Source: Tillandsia leiboldiana (lineage: Eukaryota > Streptophyta > Magnoliopsida > Poales > Bromeliaceae). Taken from it: 64,000 nt of DNA. How positions within the stretch are numbered: the stretch's first letter is position 1; each line of letters begins with the position of its first letter. The stretch lies in contig CM055062.1 of the NCBI GenBank assembly GCA_029204045.2, positions 4,074,386 to 4,138,385 on the forward strand, given 5' to 3'. This document shows, one piece after another, positions 23,156 through 33,876 of the stretch. The notes under the pieces were generated by a model. It was not told the origin of the DNA and did no database searches. It saw only the letters and a program-made list of their open reading frames with translations. The translations under genes were made by a program, and so were the position numbers.

Positions 23156-26100
23156 TTACGGGCAAAGCCCCATCCCCCTCGATGACTCCAGGACTTTAGT
23201 CCTATTCAGGCCTTTCGTCAAGCAATCTGCAAGATTCTGATCAGATCTGATAAAACTTAAAGAAACAAACATCATGAGAAGTTAGCCATCTACAGACTTT
23301 TTGTCTCAATTTAATATGTCTACTAGCTTTAGAATTTACCAATTTCTTTTTACAAAAGTCAATTGCAGCTCGAGAATCACACCGAATAGAAATAGGTGGA
23401 ATGGGAGTAGAAATCAATGGAATTGAAGACAAAAGGTTCTTGAGCCACTCGGCTTCAAGACAAGTAGTATCAAGAGCAACTAACTCAGCCTCCATAGTAC
23501 TTCTGGCTATTATAGTCTGTTTGGTGGATTGCTAAGAAACTGCACTACCACCAAGAATAAAAACATAGCCAGAAGTGGATTTAATATCCAACGAATCAGA
23601 AATCCAATTTGCATCGCTGTATCCCTCAATTACAGCAGGATAGCCAACAAAATTAAGAGCAAAAGAAAGAGTACCTTTAAGATAACGAAATACTCTTTCC
23701 AGAGCAATCCAATGACTCATACTAGGACTACTAGTATATCTACTCAATCTTGATATGGCATAGGCAATGTCGGGTCTAGTTCTATTGGTTAGGTACAGCA
23801 GAGAACCAATAATCTGAGCAAATCTTTCCTGATTCACAGGATTACTAGTGTTCTTCACAAGTTGAATACTAGGATCAAAAGAAGTAGAGACAGGAGAGCA
23901 ATCAGAATAACCAAACTTATCAAGAACCATTTGGGTATAATGAGATTGGGTTAGACAAATAGAATCAGATGATCTAATAATCTTCATCCCTAAAATTACA
24001 TCTGCTTCACCAAGATCCTTTATCTCAAAATGAGTCGATAAAAAGGATTTAACTTGGTTAATCAGATCAAGATCAGGAGCAAGAATCAGGATGTCATCAA
24101 CATAGAGGCAAAGAATGACACAACGATCATCAAATCTTTTGAAATAGAGACAGTTGTCAAAATCGTTGGTCAGAAATCCATATGAGGCTATAACACTGTC
24201 AAATTTCTCATGCCACTGTTTAGGTGCTTGTTTTAGTCCGTATAGAGAGCGAACTAATTTACACACCTTATCCTCTTGACCAGGCACAGAAAAACCTTCA
24301 GGTTGAGTCATATAGATTTCTTCTTCAAGATCACCATGAAGAAAAGCGGTCTTGACATCCATTTGATGAATCAAAAGTTATGAATGGATGCTAATGCAAG
24401 AAGAATTCGGATAGTAGCAATGCGAGCAACAGGCGCATAAGTGTCAAAGTAGTCGACATCAGCTTTTTGTCGAAAACCTTGAGCAACAAGTCGCGCCTTA
24501 TACTTCTCTACCGATCCGTCAGCCCTAAGTTTCTTTCTAAAGATCCACTTACATACTAGGGGTTTACTACCAGGAGGTAAATCAGTGAGAATCCAAGTGT
24601 TATTACAGATAATTGATTCTATCTCACTTTTTATAGCCTCCTTCCAAAAAGAAGTTTCAGGAGAACTCATTGCTTCTTTATAAGACGAAGGAGTACTTTC
24701 AATTAAGAAAGTAAAGAAGTCTTCTCCAAAGTTCTTCTCAAGGCGAGTTCTCTTACTTCTCCTTAATTCAGGAATAGGATCAGATTTTACAGGATCTAAA
24801 CTATAATGCAAATCAGATGTAGGTATAGATGCATGATCAAAAGTAGACTGATAATCAGGGGCAGATCTAGAGATGCGGGTTTTGAAAGGAAAAATATTTT
24901 CAAAGAAAGTTGCATCTCTAGATTCAATCAAAGTATCATTGGAAATTTCAGAAATCTCAGAATTTATCACAAGAAATCTATAGGTATTACTATCTAAGGA
25001 ATATCCAATAAAGATAGCATCTACAGTTTTAGGTCCAATCTTCTTTCTTTTGGATTCAGGAATAGATACCTTAACTAAGCACCCCCATACTCGGAAGTAA
25101 CTCAACCTAGATGCTCTTCCTTTCCAAAAATCATAAGGTGTCTGGGTTCTATCCTTAGAGGGAATCCTATTGAGGATGAAACAAGCTGATAAAAGAGCCT
25201 CCCCCCACAAGTTCTGAGGTACACCAGAACTTAAAATCATGGCATTAACCATGTCCAATAGGGTTCGGTTCTTTCTTTCAGCTACACCATTAGATTGAGG
25301 TGAGTAAGGAGCAGTTACTTCATGAATTATTCCATGTTCCTCGCAGAATAGGTTTAATTCATTTGAAGTATACTCGCCTCCTCTATCAGGCCTTAGAATT
25401 TTAATCCTCTTATCCAATTGGTTTTCAGCCTCAGCTTTAAAGGCTTTAAACTTATAGAGGACTTCATCTTTGGTCTTCAAGAGATAGGTGTAACAATACT
25501 TGGAGTAGTCGTCTATAAAAGTTACAAAGTAGCGACTGCCTCCACGGGTAGGTTCTCTGTTAGAATCACAGACATCACTATGGATCAGTTCAAGAATTTG
25601 GGTATCCCTATAAGGAACAGATTTAAAAGGTTTCCTAGGCTGCTTAGCTTGGGTACAAATCTCACATTTAGATTTGGAATCAATCTTGAATTTTGGTAAG
25701 AGATTAAGATTGGTCAATTTCAGAATAAATTTAAGGTTCACATGCCCTAATCTGCCATGCCATATATCACAAGATTCAGTATTTAACACAATAGAAGAAG
25801 AAGTAGAAACTGAAGGAGAAGAATTTTTATTATCAACAAAAGAAATTACATTCAATTTGAATAAACCCTCAGATATAAAACCTTTTCCAATGAACATTTC
25901 TCCCTTACAAATTATAACCTTATTGGATTCTAACACAATCTTATATCCTAATTGCACTAATAAGGATCCACTGATCAGGTTCCGTTGGATGTCGGGAGAA
26001 TGCTGCACATTGTGAAGGATCAGAGTTTTTCCAGAAGTTAACTTCAGTTTGACAGTTCCGATCCCTAGCACTTTGACAGCTTTTCCATCTCCGACAGTCA

Positions 26101-27214
26101 CACATCCTCCACTTGTGTTCTGATAAGAGGAGAATATGGACCTATTAGTGCAAACATGGACATTGGCTCCTGAATCTAACCACCAATCTAAATCATGATA
26201 GGTAAGGTTAACATTAGGTACGAAGGAGACTGACCTTAAAGAAGAGCTGGATGGTTCACCCTCAATCATGTTGACCTGAGGTTTAAGATGGTTGCTCTGA
26301 TTGTTTGTGCCTTTCTTATAGACAACTTTCTCTTTCTTTCGATAAAAACATTTTGAAGCAAAATGGTTGTCTCGACCATATACATAACAGAAACCATCCA
26401 TTTTCTTATTTCCACTAGATTGGTTGGAGTTGGGTTTATGGTTAAAGTTTTGATTTCGGTTTGGGTTCCTACCCTTAAAGCCTTTACCCTTAGGTTTAAA
26501 ATTTTTACCTTTGGGTTTAGGCTCAAGGCTTTGGTTCGGAATCTCGGTCAGGTTTAAATTTGATCGGTTGATGGACGGTTTAATCTCCCTAAGTCGGTAT
26601 TGGTCTTCTATTCTAATAGCTTGTATTACCGATCTAAGATTAAGGGTTCCCTGGGTACGTCTAAGCTCATGAGCAAATTTAGTCCAGGAAGAGGATAATT
26701 TGTCCGGTAAACAGGTAGCCTGATAGGTTTCATCAAAAGTAGATCCATTTCTATGAATTTCTAGGACAAAATTCTGAAACTGATGGATTTGATCGTTTAT
26801 AGGAATGTTATCTACCATTCTAAAATTATTGAAATCAGTAATGGTAAATCTGACGATACCTTCATTATCTCTAATGTAGGCATCTTCTAAGGCATACCAT
26901 AAATCTTTGGCTGTTTGGTACTTTCTATAGGTTTCATAAAGTTCGTCAGATAGACAACTAAGTATTCTGAACCTACAATGAAATTCTATTTCCTCGGGAG
27001 ATTTATCAGATTTAGGTTCTGTAACAGAGGTGGTAGCAGAATCAGATGGAGGAGTTACAGAAGAATTTTTAGAAGAAGGATAAGGAGGTGTTTTTCCAAT
27101 TGCAGTTATGAGGCCTAAGGTGATAAGCCAAGCCTCTAACTGTTCTTGCCACCTCAAAAAACCTACTCCTTTAAATTTTTCTGGTTTAAGACTAGAAGTG
27201 TCATCAAAACCCAT
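23156..27214 (-). pseudogene. Copia gag-pol polyprotein, right copy
   Basis: The likely gag start is the Met at 27214 (MGFDDTSSLKPEKF), the usual gag N-terminus; the frame is open upstream to 27307. Gag ends with a zinc knuckle near 26390-26350 of the form C-x2-Y-x4-H-x4-C, so its second Cys is Tyr in both copies. Then come protease DSGAN (about 26176), integrase with an HHCC finger and core, and RT to 24371. After a one-base slip the frame resumes at 24374-23532 with LYVDDILIL. A TAG at 23532-23534 replaces Trp in RNase H, and a slip near 23290 breaks the last part. The protein would drive reverse transcription and integration; as it stands it is inactive. Confidence 0.9.
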
Positions 27215-27892
27215 TCTAAACAATCTAGTTGAGGGAATAAAGAATTTAAGGATGATTGCAAAAAGCTGCAAAAAAGGTTCAAAAATCCTTCTCAGATAAG
27301 CGAACATGTTATTAAGGTTTCTACCCTAGTCAACCAGAATATTTTAGGGTTTAAGTATTCACAATTAGTTTATTATGAAAGTTCGTTCAGCAGCAAACAG
27401 ATGACCCAAACAATTTAAATTTATAGCAATTTAAATAGATAATATATGCAATCAAGATGCTTTTTATACTGCAATTGATTAAAAAACAAATTAATTAATA
27501 AATGCAATACAGTGAACTGCAATCTAATTTTTTTTTTCTTTATAATAAAAGCAATCTAATTAATAAATGCAATACAGTGAACTGCAATTTAATTTTTTTT
27601 TTTTTTTTTTTTTGTTAAAAAAAATTGCAGTACAGTGAATCCTTTACGTACACAACAGTGAATAAAATATTTTTTTTTTCTTTTAATTAACGTATCCGGA
27701 AAGAAAAAAAATATAGTAAATTACAAATAAATTATATGCGAATATAATTTAAAAATACTAATCCCAATTTATTTAAATTTGGATGACAGACATACAATCA
27801 AGTTGACAAACAGAATTATATGCAAAATATATTTCTTACCAGATTAGCACCGTCAGATTTTAATCACAATCAAAAGGAATTATGCCTTAGAG

Positions 27893-28535
27893 TGTTGGGA
27901 TTTACCCACAACAAGATTTTGATTGTTATTAAAATCTAACTAAATATTAGTGATAACAAAATAAATTAGACTTACAGATAATCGCTAAATCCAAATATGA
28001 GAGATCCGGAAGCGCGCGAGGCACTGTCCTAAGGCGTATTTCCCTCCTTCGTGCGGAATTAATCGAAAACACCGCCCCAAGATACGACCGGAATTCCTCC
28101 TCCTACGGACACGAACGCGGAAGAGGTTGACGGAGCTTCTTCAACACCCAAAGTAAAATCAACGATAGAATTTCTTAAAATCAAATTTCAAAATAGATCC
28201 TTTTTTCTGTTTTTCTTTCTCTGCAAGAAAAAGTCTTCCCCCTCACTTCACCCCACTGCCCTATATATATATAAGTATCTACATATATTACATGACACGT
28301 TAATTAGAACGTTTGCCAACGTTCTAATTAACGGGGGAGCGGAGCGTATGGGCCGGCGCGTACCGCCCGCGCGTAACGCCCGTGAAGCCGCGTAACGCCC
28401 GCGCGTACCTACGCGCGAACGTTACGCAATAAAAAAAAAATAAAATAAAATAAATTAAAACCACAATAAAATAAAATAAAAAATAAAAATAAAATATAAA
28501 TTAAAATAAGTTTAGATTTTGAATTTTAAACAGCA
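27893..28535 (-). repeat. Copia 5' LTR (right copy)
   Basis: 643 bp, TGTTGGG...AAACAGCA, followed by the TTTTA duplication at 28536-28540. A TATATATATA run (28262-28272) read on the minus strand is a plausible TATA box. Confidence 0.87.
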
Positions 28536-28622
28536 TTTTAAAGATCTAACTAAAGAGGAAAATACTAAAACTTAATGCAGAAAATTCAATTAGTTATATT
28601 ATATCACTTAACCTCTTACACC

Positions 28623-28624
<2 letters not shown>

Positions 28625-28682
<58 letters not shown>
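28625..28682. repeat. (AT)n microsatellite
   Basis: Almost pure TA dinucleotides; the left block has a shorter, interrupted version at 20567-20612. Confidence 0.95.
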
Positions 28683-28685
<3 letters not shown>

Positions 28686-28879
28686 TATCAAATAATTGGT
28701 ACTTGTAAGTTTTCTACTGTTAGATTTATTTCTTTGACTAATTTCATCTCTTAGACCATGCTATTTTACAAACCACCCACTAAACCCAAACGTGCCCACT
28801 ATTATTGTAACCGCTCATCCTTTCATCCAAGGCTTAAAAATCTACAAATACCAATAATTTGATACTTTTTTATGCTCAA

Positions 28880-28880
28880 T

Positions 28881-28957
<77 letters not shown>
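28880..28957. repeat. (CT)n followed by (AT)n microsatellite
   Basis: About 40 bp of CT repeats run directly into about 37 bp of TA repeats, abutting the foldback element. Confidence 0.95.
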
Positions 28958-28965
<8 letters not shown>

Positions 28966-29488
28966 ATACTATCGATAGTACCAGAGTTCTGGTAGTATAG
29001 TCTTATTTTCGATTTTAGTATATTCAAATCATTGATCCACTCCGTTAAAAATGATCTAAGATAATTAAAATTTTTTATAAAAAATTATTTTTTTTCGGTA
29101 TAATTTACTTTATGATCAAACCATTTCAAAATTATTAATTTTCAATAATTATAATGGCGAATTTGTAGTTTAACAATATAGAATAATCTAAATTTATTCA
29201 AATTTTGATAGAAACTATTTTAAACTAGTTAAATCAAAATCAACATACTTTATTTTGAAATCAAAAGTCCTAATCTCAAATTTTAAAAATTATTTAATTT
29301 TTACCGTTTATTTTGACATGATTTATTTACTAAGTAAATAATATCGAAAAGAATTTTAAAAAAAATTCTAAAAATTTTAAATATCTTAGATTATTTTTAA
29401 CGAAGTGAAACGTTGATTTGAATATCCTAAAATAAAAAACGAGACTATAGTACCGAAGCTTCGGTACCATCAATAGTATAGAAACCTA
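28957..29488. mobile_element. Foldback MITE with subterminal palindromes
   Basis: The two ends pair over more than 100 bp (ATACTATCGATAGTACC against ATACTATTGATGGTACC, then TATAGTCT, ATATTCAAATCA and ATCTAAGAT). The right arm holds the 18-bp perfect palindrome GTACCGAAGCTTCGGTAC and the left arm an imperfect counterpart ACCAGAGTTCTGGT. Both flanks are (TA)n, so it inserted into a microsatellite. Confidence 0.78.
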
Positions 29489-29489
29489 G

Positions 29490-29538
<49 letters not shown>

Positions 29539-29540
<2 letters not shown>

Positions 29541-29678
29541 AAAATGCTATGTGTACACCCGTAAGGGTGGGGGTGTGATGATGGGTCACTTGATGTGACC
29601 CGTAAAAAATATCGCCACCATTAAAATGGTGGCGATGTATGATGTACACCCCTTCGGAGTGTACATGTAGCATTGCTC
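29539..29678. mobile_element. Mutator-type MITE, 140 bp, in (TA)n
   Basis: Ends GGAAAATGCTAT and GTAGCATTGCTC; the hairpin core CGCCACCATT/AATGGTGGCG matches the 9897 copy in inverted orientation. The flanks TATATATAT on both sides are consistent with a 9-bp duplication inside the microsatellite. Confidence 0.82.
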
Positions 29679-29692
29679 TATATATATATATA

Positions 29693-30399
29693 AAGTAGGG
29701 TTCATCGTGCAGGCTAAACGCAAGTAGGGTTCAATGACTATGTCTCGGATTAGCCATTGGATCTTATCAATATGCGGCTCTTGAATAGCCCGTAGGGTTT
29801 TCCAAAGAAAAAATTAAGTCAGACAAAATAAAAATAAAGAATAAAAGGCGAAACGAACTAAGATCGAGCATGTCGCCACTCCGCCCTGCTCATGCTGTGG
29901 TATATTTTTGGGATGACCTTACTCTCACATTCTCTCAAACAACTTATCTCAGAAAAAAAGAGTAGATAAAATATTATCACATGGGATAAATATTCAATAC
30001 CAAACTAAATGTTACATATGGTAAACAAAATACGGGTTTGAAGTAAAATTCATTAAAATTAGGTCATCCAAAAAGTACAAAGGCCAAAAAAAACTAAATA
30101 ATTGAATCACAAAATATAAATAAATTCTAACACATTTTTGATGGATTATATATAATCTATAATCTATTTATTAACATATATTAATTCTCAATCCTCTTAA
30201 GTCATCTATACTTTTTTTTCTTTTTTTTTTTATCCTACATGTTATAAAGTTAGAAAATCGAAAGAATATAAAATATCTCTTCATTATGTATAGGTTATAA
30301 ATTAAAAAAAATCCACAATATTCTGTTTTATTTATACCTAATCGAATTCCAACATCGCGAAGAAGTAAAAAAAATAAACAGCTATATTCAATTTTGAAA

Positions 30400-30402
<3 letters not shown>
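29693..30402. other. Intergenic DNA
   Basis: The duplicated word AAGTAGGGTTCA occurs at 29693 and 29730; otherwise there is no gene or repeat that I can name. Confidence 0.45.

Positions 30403-30486
<84 letters not shown>
30403..30486. repeat. (AT)n microsatellite, 84 bp
   Basis: Pure AT dinucleotide run. Apparent Ile-Tyr coding frames across it are artefacts. Confidence 0.97.
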
Positions 30487-30489
<3 letters not shown>

Positions 30490-30889
30490 AAAATATATAA
30501 AGTTAATATAGTGCAAGAGAAGAATCTTTTCTTATTTCTTCCTAGAGTCATCGACTCATTTCTTTATTCATTCGTTTTCTATCAAGAAAATAAATCAAAT
30601 AATTATTATTATTATTTTTTTGTCAAAATTCTTTTCAAGCACTCGATCATCGTGAGTTTATCTATTTGGTACTACTCAATTCTCTCAATCTCTCTTTCTC
30701 GCAGATGGCTTTTTTTTTTTTTTTTTTTTGATTTGATCTAATTTGATTCCAAATTGTCCATTTTATTTTTTTTTACCTCTACCTCATTTGAGATGGATCC
30801 GGATTGAAGCTCCGCTAACCCGGATCCATTTGCAGCCCTAATAGCAATTAGTAGTCCAAACGCATCATCAATTAGCAAATCCGAAGGGT

Positions 30890-31081
30890 AAAGAAAAAGA
30901 AAAAGAAAAAGAAAAAGAAAAATAAAAAAATAAAAAAGAGAAACCCTAACGACGCTTCTCTCTTCTCTCTCTACGCAATCCAACCCCTCTCTCTCTCTCT
31001 CTCTTTCTCTCCTCGATCTTTCCCTCTCCTCGAAGAGCCCTCCTCCTTTGATCGCTCTCTCTTATTCGATTCCTCTCCTGG
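30890..31081 (+). promoter_or_regulatory. Probable ATG9 5' leader exon and core promoter
   Basis: A GAAAAA repeat (30894-30924) is followed by a CT-rich stretch (30985-31020) typical of plant 5' leaders, then TCCTG and a good donor GGTAAGAAG at 31081. The next plausible acceptor is ACATTCAG at 33820, close to the ATG9 start, implying a 5'UTR intron of about 2.7 kb. No clear TATA box. Transcript evidence would be needed to fix the ends. Confidence 0.4.
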
Positions 31082-33820
31082 GTAAGAAGATCTTCTTTTT
31101 AGGGGTATTTTTTATGCTCCGATCGATCGCCGCCGCGTGAATTCTCATGCTCTGCAGGTGGTAATCAGATTGGTTTGTTGAAGTTATTCCGATTTTTCGT
31201 TGATAAATAGTTCTTTCTAGTTCGTGAATTGGATCATGTTGGATAGAGTTTAAAATTGATTATTGACTTCAGATTGTGCAAAATTTGCTCCCGAGCTTTG
31301 TGAAGATGTCAAATTTAAGTAGTCGAATTGCTGATGTGTAACAAAGAGAACAAGAATGTGAAGTTAGGGCACTTGAATTATCTGTTATTCTATTTTTTCT
31401 TGTTTTTATTATGTTTTATGATTGTTGGAGTCGGATGGATGTATGTTCTTGGAGGCTAAGATTCATTGTTATTTACTGTATCATGCATGTCTTTATATAG
31501 TTTAAAAGTGGAATTAGATAGTTAGTCAAAGAACAATTTAGGGTTGTCGTATTGGTATATATAGAACATAGTATTCGATTGTCTTCATGACCGACAGGCA
31601 CAAGATGCAAATATTGAAGAAAAGAAGCTGCTTTGGAATTTTAGATTAGTCAAAAAGACAGTTTTTTTACTCTAGGGATATGTATCTGCAACTAAGATAC
31701 AACAATCGAGGTGTTCTTTCTATAAAGTTAGGGGCTTTCTTTTATTTCTACTCTTCTTGCCCCCTTATGGTTCAGCAAATTGTCTTCCTGCGGTAAACAG
31801 GAGAAAGAATTTTGAGCAGATTGGGGATGTTATTAGAGGGATGGACTTAGAAGAGACCATATATGTTTGAGCTTATGATTGATGTGATATCGTACTTCTC
31901 TTTCTGATTGAGAGGGGCAGCTATAGTGGATAGTGTTTTAGGAGATAAAATCAGAGTTGGTATGGCTGTTCCTTCTGTGCATTGGCTGTATGATATTTTA
32001 CATGATATGTTGTTGACGTAAAATTCTTGCGTATTGTAGATCGTTACATAAGTACTTTCCATATCATGGATACAACTTTATTGCTCTTAAGGGTTTGATA
32101 GCATGACTTGTGGTTGAAACTCAAATAATTCATTAGTGAGGGTTTTGTAGTATGTCATTTGTGTGTTTATACTTTTAGACAATATTGGCTTCTGAGAGGC
32201 TGTAGAGATTTTGTATGATCATTTTCAGCTTGATGTAAAGGTCTTAAAACTATTTTATTTATTGTGTAAGACTTGCATCTTAAATAATTATATCAAACAT
32301 GAAAACTTCACACTGAGAGCTCTAGGCTGAGTTAAGAACTACTTAACTTCGTACGTGTAAACTATTTCTGGTGCGCACTTAATGCGTAAATAATATCATG
32401 CTGAGGTTTTTCCATCCAAAGTTTTTAAAATTCATTATTGTTTGCTATTTAGGTGAATCACTATAAGCAAGCAAACTAATTTGATCAAACTGACTTGTTT
32501 GATGAACTGCACAGTAGATGATTAAATTAGTTTAGTATAGGAAATCAAAATTTCGTGAATGTTATGGATTATCATATAAACTCTGATTGCTTACTATTAG
32601 CAGTATCTGAAACTTTATTTCCACACTTCCTGTACTTTTCGTGAAGGTTATGGAGTGCCACCATGCTATGTCATTGTGTTTTTTTTCTTGTCTGACTCTT
32701 TATTCTAGCTCAAGTTGCTATGCTTATAGATAATTGATGAAATTTTATGAAGGTTAGCTGAAAATGTGGTCACTTCAAAAGATCAGTGGGAAACTTTAGT
32801 TTATAGATTCCTAGCTTGTCTTTTTTTTAGTTCACCTTTGTACATGAGCTAATTTGCAGATGGTTATAAATTATCATTTCACTGTGTAATAGTTGGTTTT
32901 TGACTCCTTAAGTCACTCGGTGTGATCTAATTCACGCCCAGATCATGCACTAGGAGGTTATAACATAAATTGTTTCCCAATAATTAAAACATCCGAACTA
33001 TGGATAAATAGCTTTTCTTTGAAAGATTTGAGAGTCACTGTACAAGATTTGAGTCAAGCTCTTATAAGAATCAAACTTTTTGTAGTTTTATAAACTATCT
33101 TAGATTGAAGTGTTGCATCTTCATTTACTCTCTTTCAAGGATCAAAGGATTGGGCCATGGTACACAGTTGTTCCTTAAGTGGTTTCGTGCACTTGATGGC
33201 ACATCCTAGTGCTGCCTGCTTGCTACTATGTTCCACCAGCACAGTTTTGATTATTTAGTTTTTCTTTATCATAAGGCAATTCTATACCCAAATCAACTTC
33301 TAAATATAAGATTACAAATTGGAAGCATCCCAGTCTTTGCAAATAGTGATTCTAGTTACAATGATTAAAATGACAACATATATAAAATACCTTACAAAAG
33401 GCAAAATCAAATTTTGATGTTTTTATCAGTATATAAAACCTAGGAAAGTCAATATGACATTTGAAGTTTGTTTTCTTTCAGCTTCATTAATTTCCTATTT
33501 GTGCTTTCTTAAATTACAGTAGACCTTTTGCCTGCTAATATAGAAATTTATCAGAACCTTCTTTGCAGATGGATTCAATACAAGTTAACTTACCGGTACT
33601 TGTAGATCAAAGCCTGATTTTGACTGTTTATTTTTATTACATGCTGTAAAAGTGTATTAATTTTGTATAAAAACTATCTACTGCGACACATTGTTGGTCT
33701 TGTTGGGGATCTTTAGACACAGAAAAAGTTCATCCTCTATTATGATACAACTGAAAGTGCTGAAATGGATTTAATTTGTTTCCATCTAGCATCTAAAACA
33801 ACATTTTCTTTGACATTCAG

Positions 33821-33874
33821 ATGATCAGGTTGTGGCATGGACTGGAGACCTTTAGCTGGTTTGAGATCTTGTGA
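33821..33874 (+). promoter_or_regulatory. Upstream ORF of ATG9 (17 codons)
   Basis: ATG at 33821 directly follows a TTCAG acceptor-like site and opens 17 codons ending TGA at 33872-33874, two bases before the ATG9 start. A second upstream ATG at 33837 opens a 28-codon frame that overlaps the ATG9 start and ends at 33923. If both are in the mature leader they should lower translation. An alternative acceptor at 33855 would remove both. Confidence 0.45.
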
Positions 33875-33876
33875 AA

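Larger units (their letters stand above)
21960..28535 (-). mobile_element. Ty1/copia retrotransposon, right assembled copy
   Basis: LTRs at 21960-22579 and 27893-28535 surround an almost open gag-pol on the minus strand. TTTTA duplicates flank it, as in the left copy. This is the better template for the coding region except at two slips (near 24377 and 23275-23295). Confidence 0.92.
20763..28723. repeat. Right copy of the 8-kb duplicated block
   Basis: Colinear with 12678-20662. Its first 2 kb (near the gap) has the poorer text, for example a shortened MITE, while its last 4 kb is cleaner than the left copy. See the left-copy entry. Confidence 0.85.

Noticed and set aside
12678..28723. Two independent copia insertions or a true segmental duplication
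   Set aside because: Identical flanks, identical target duplication, identical LTR indel, and an N gap exactly at the junction fit one locus assembled twice better.
30394..30741. Open frames rich in Ile-Tyr around 30400
   Set aside because: They are translations of an (AT)n microsatellite.
33871..33876. ATG9 start at the upstream GTG
   Set aside because: The ATG at 33877 gives the conserved N-terminus; the GTG only extends the frame by two codons right after the uORF stop.
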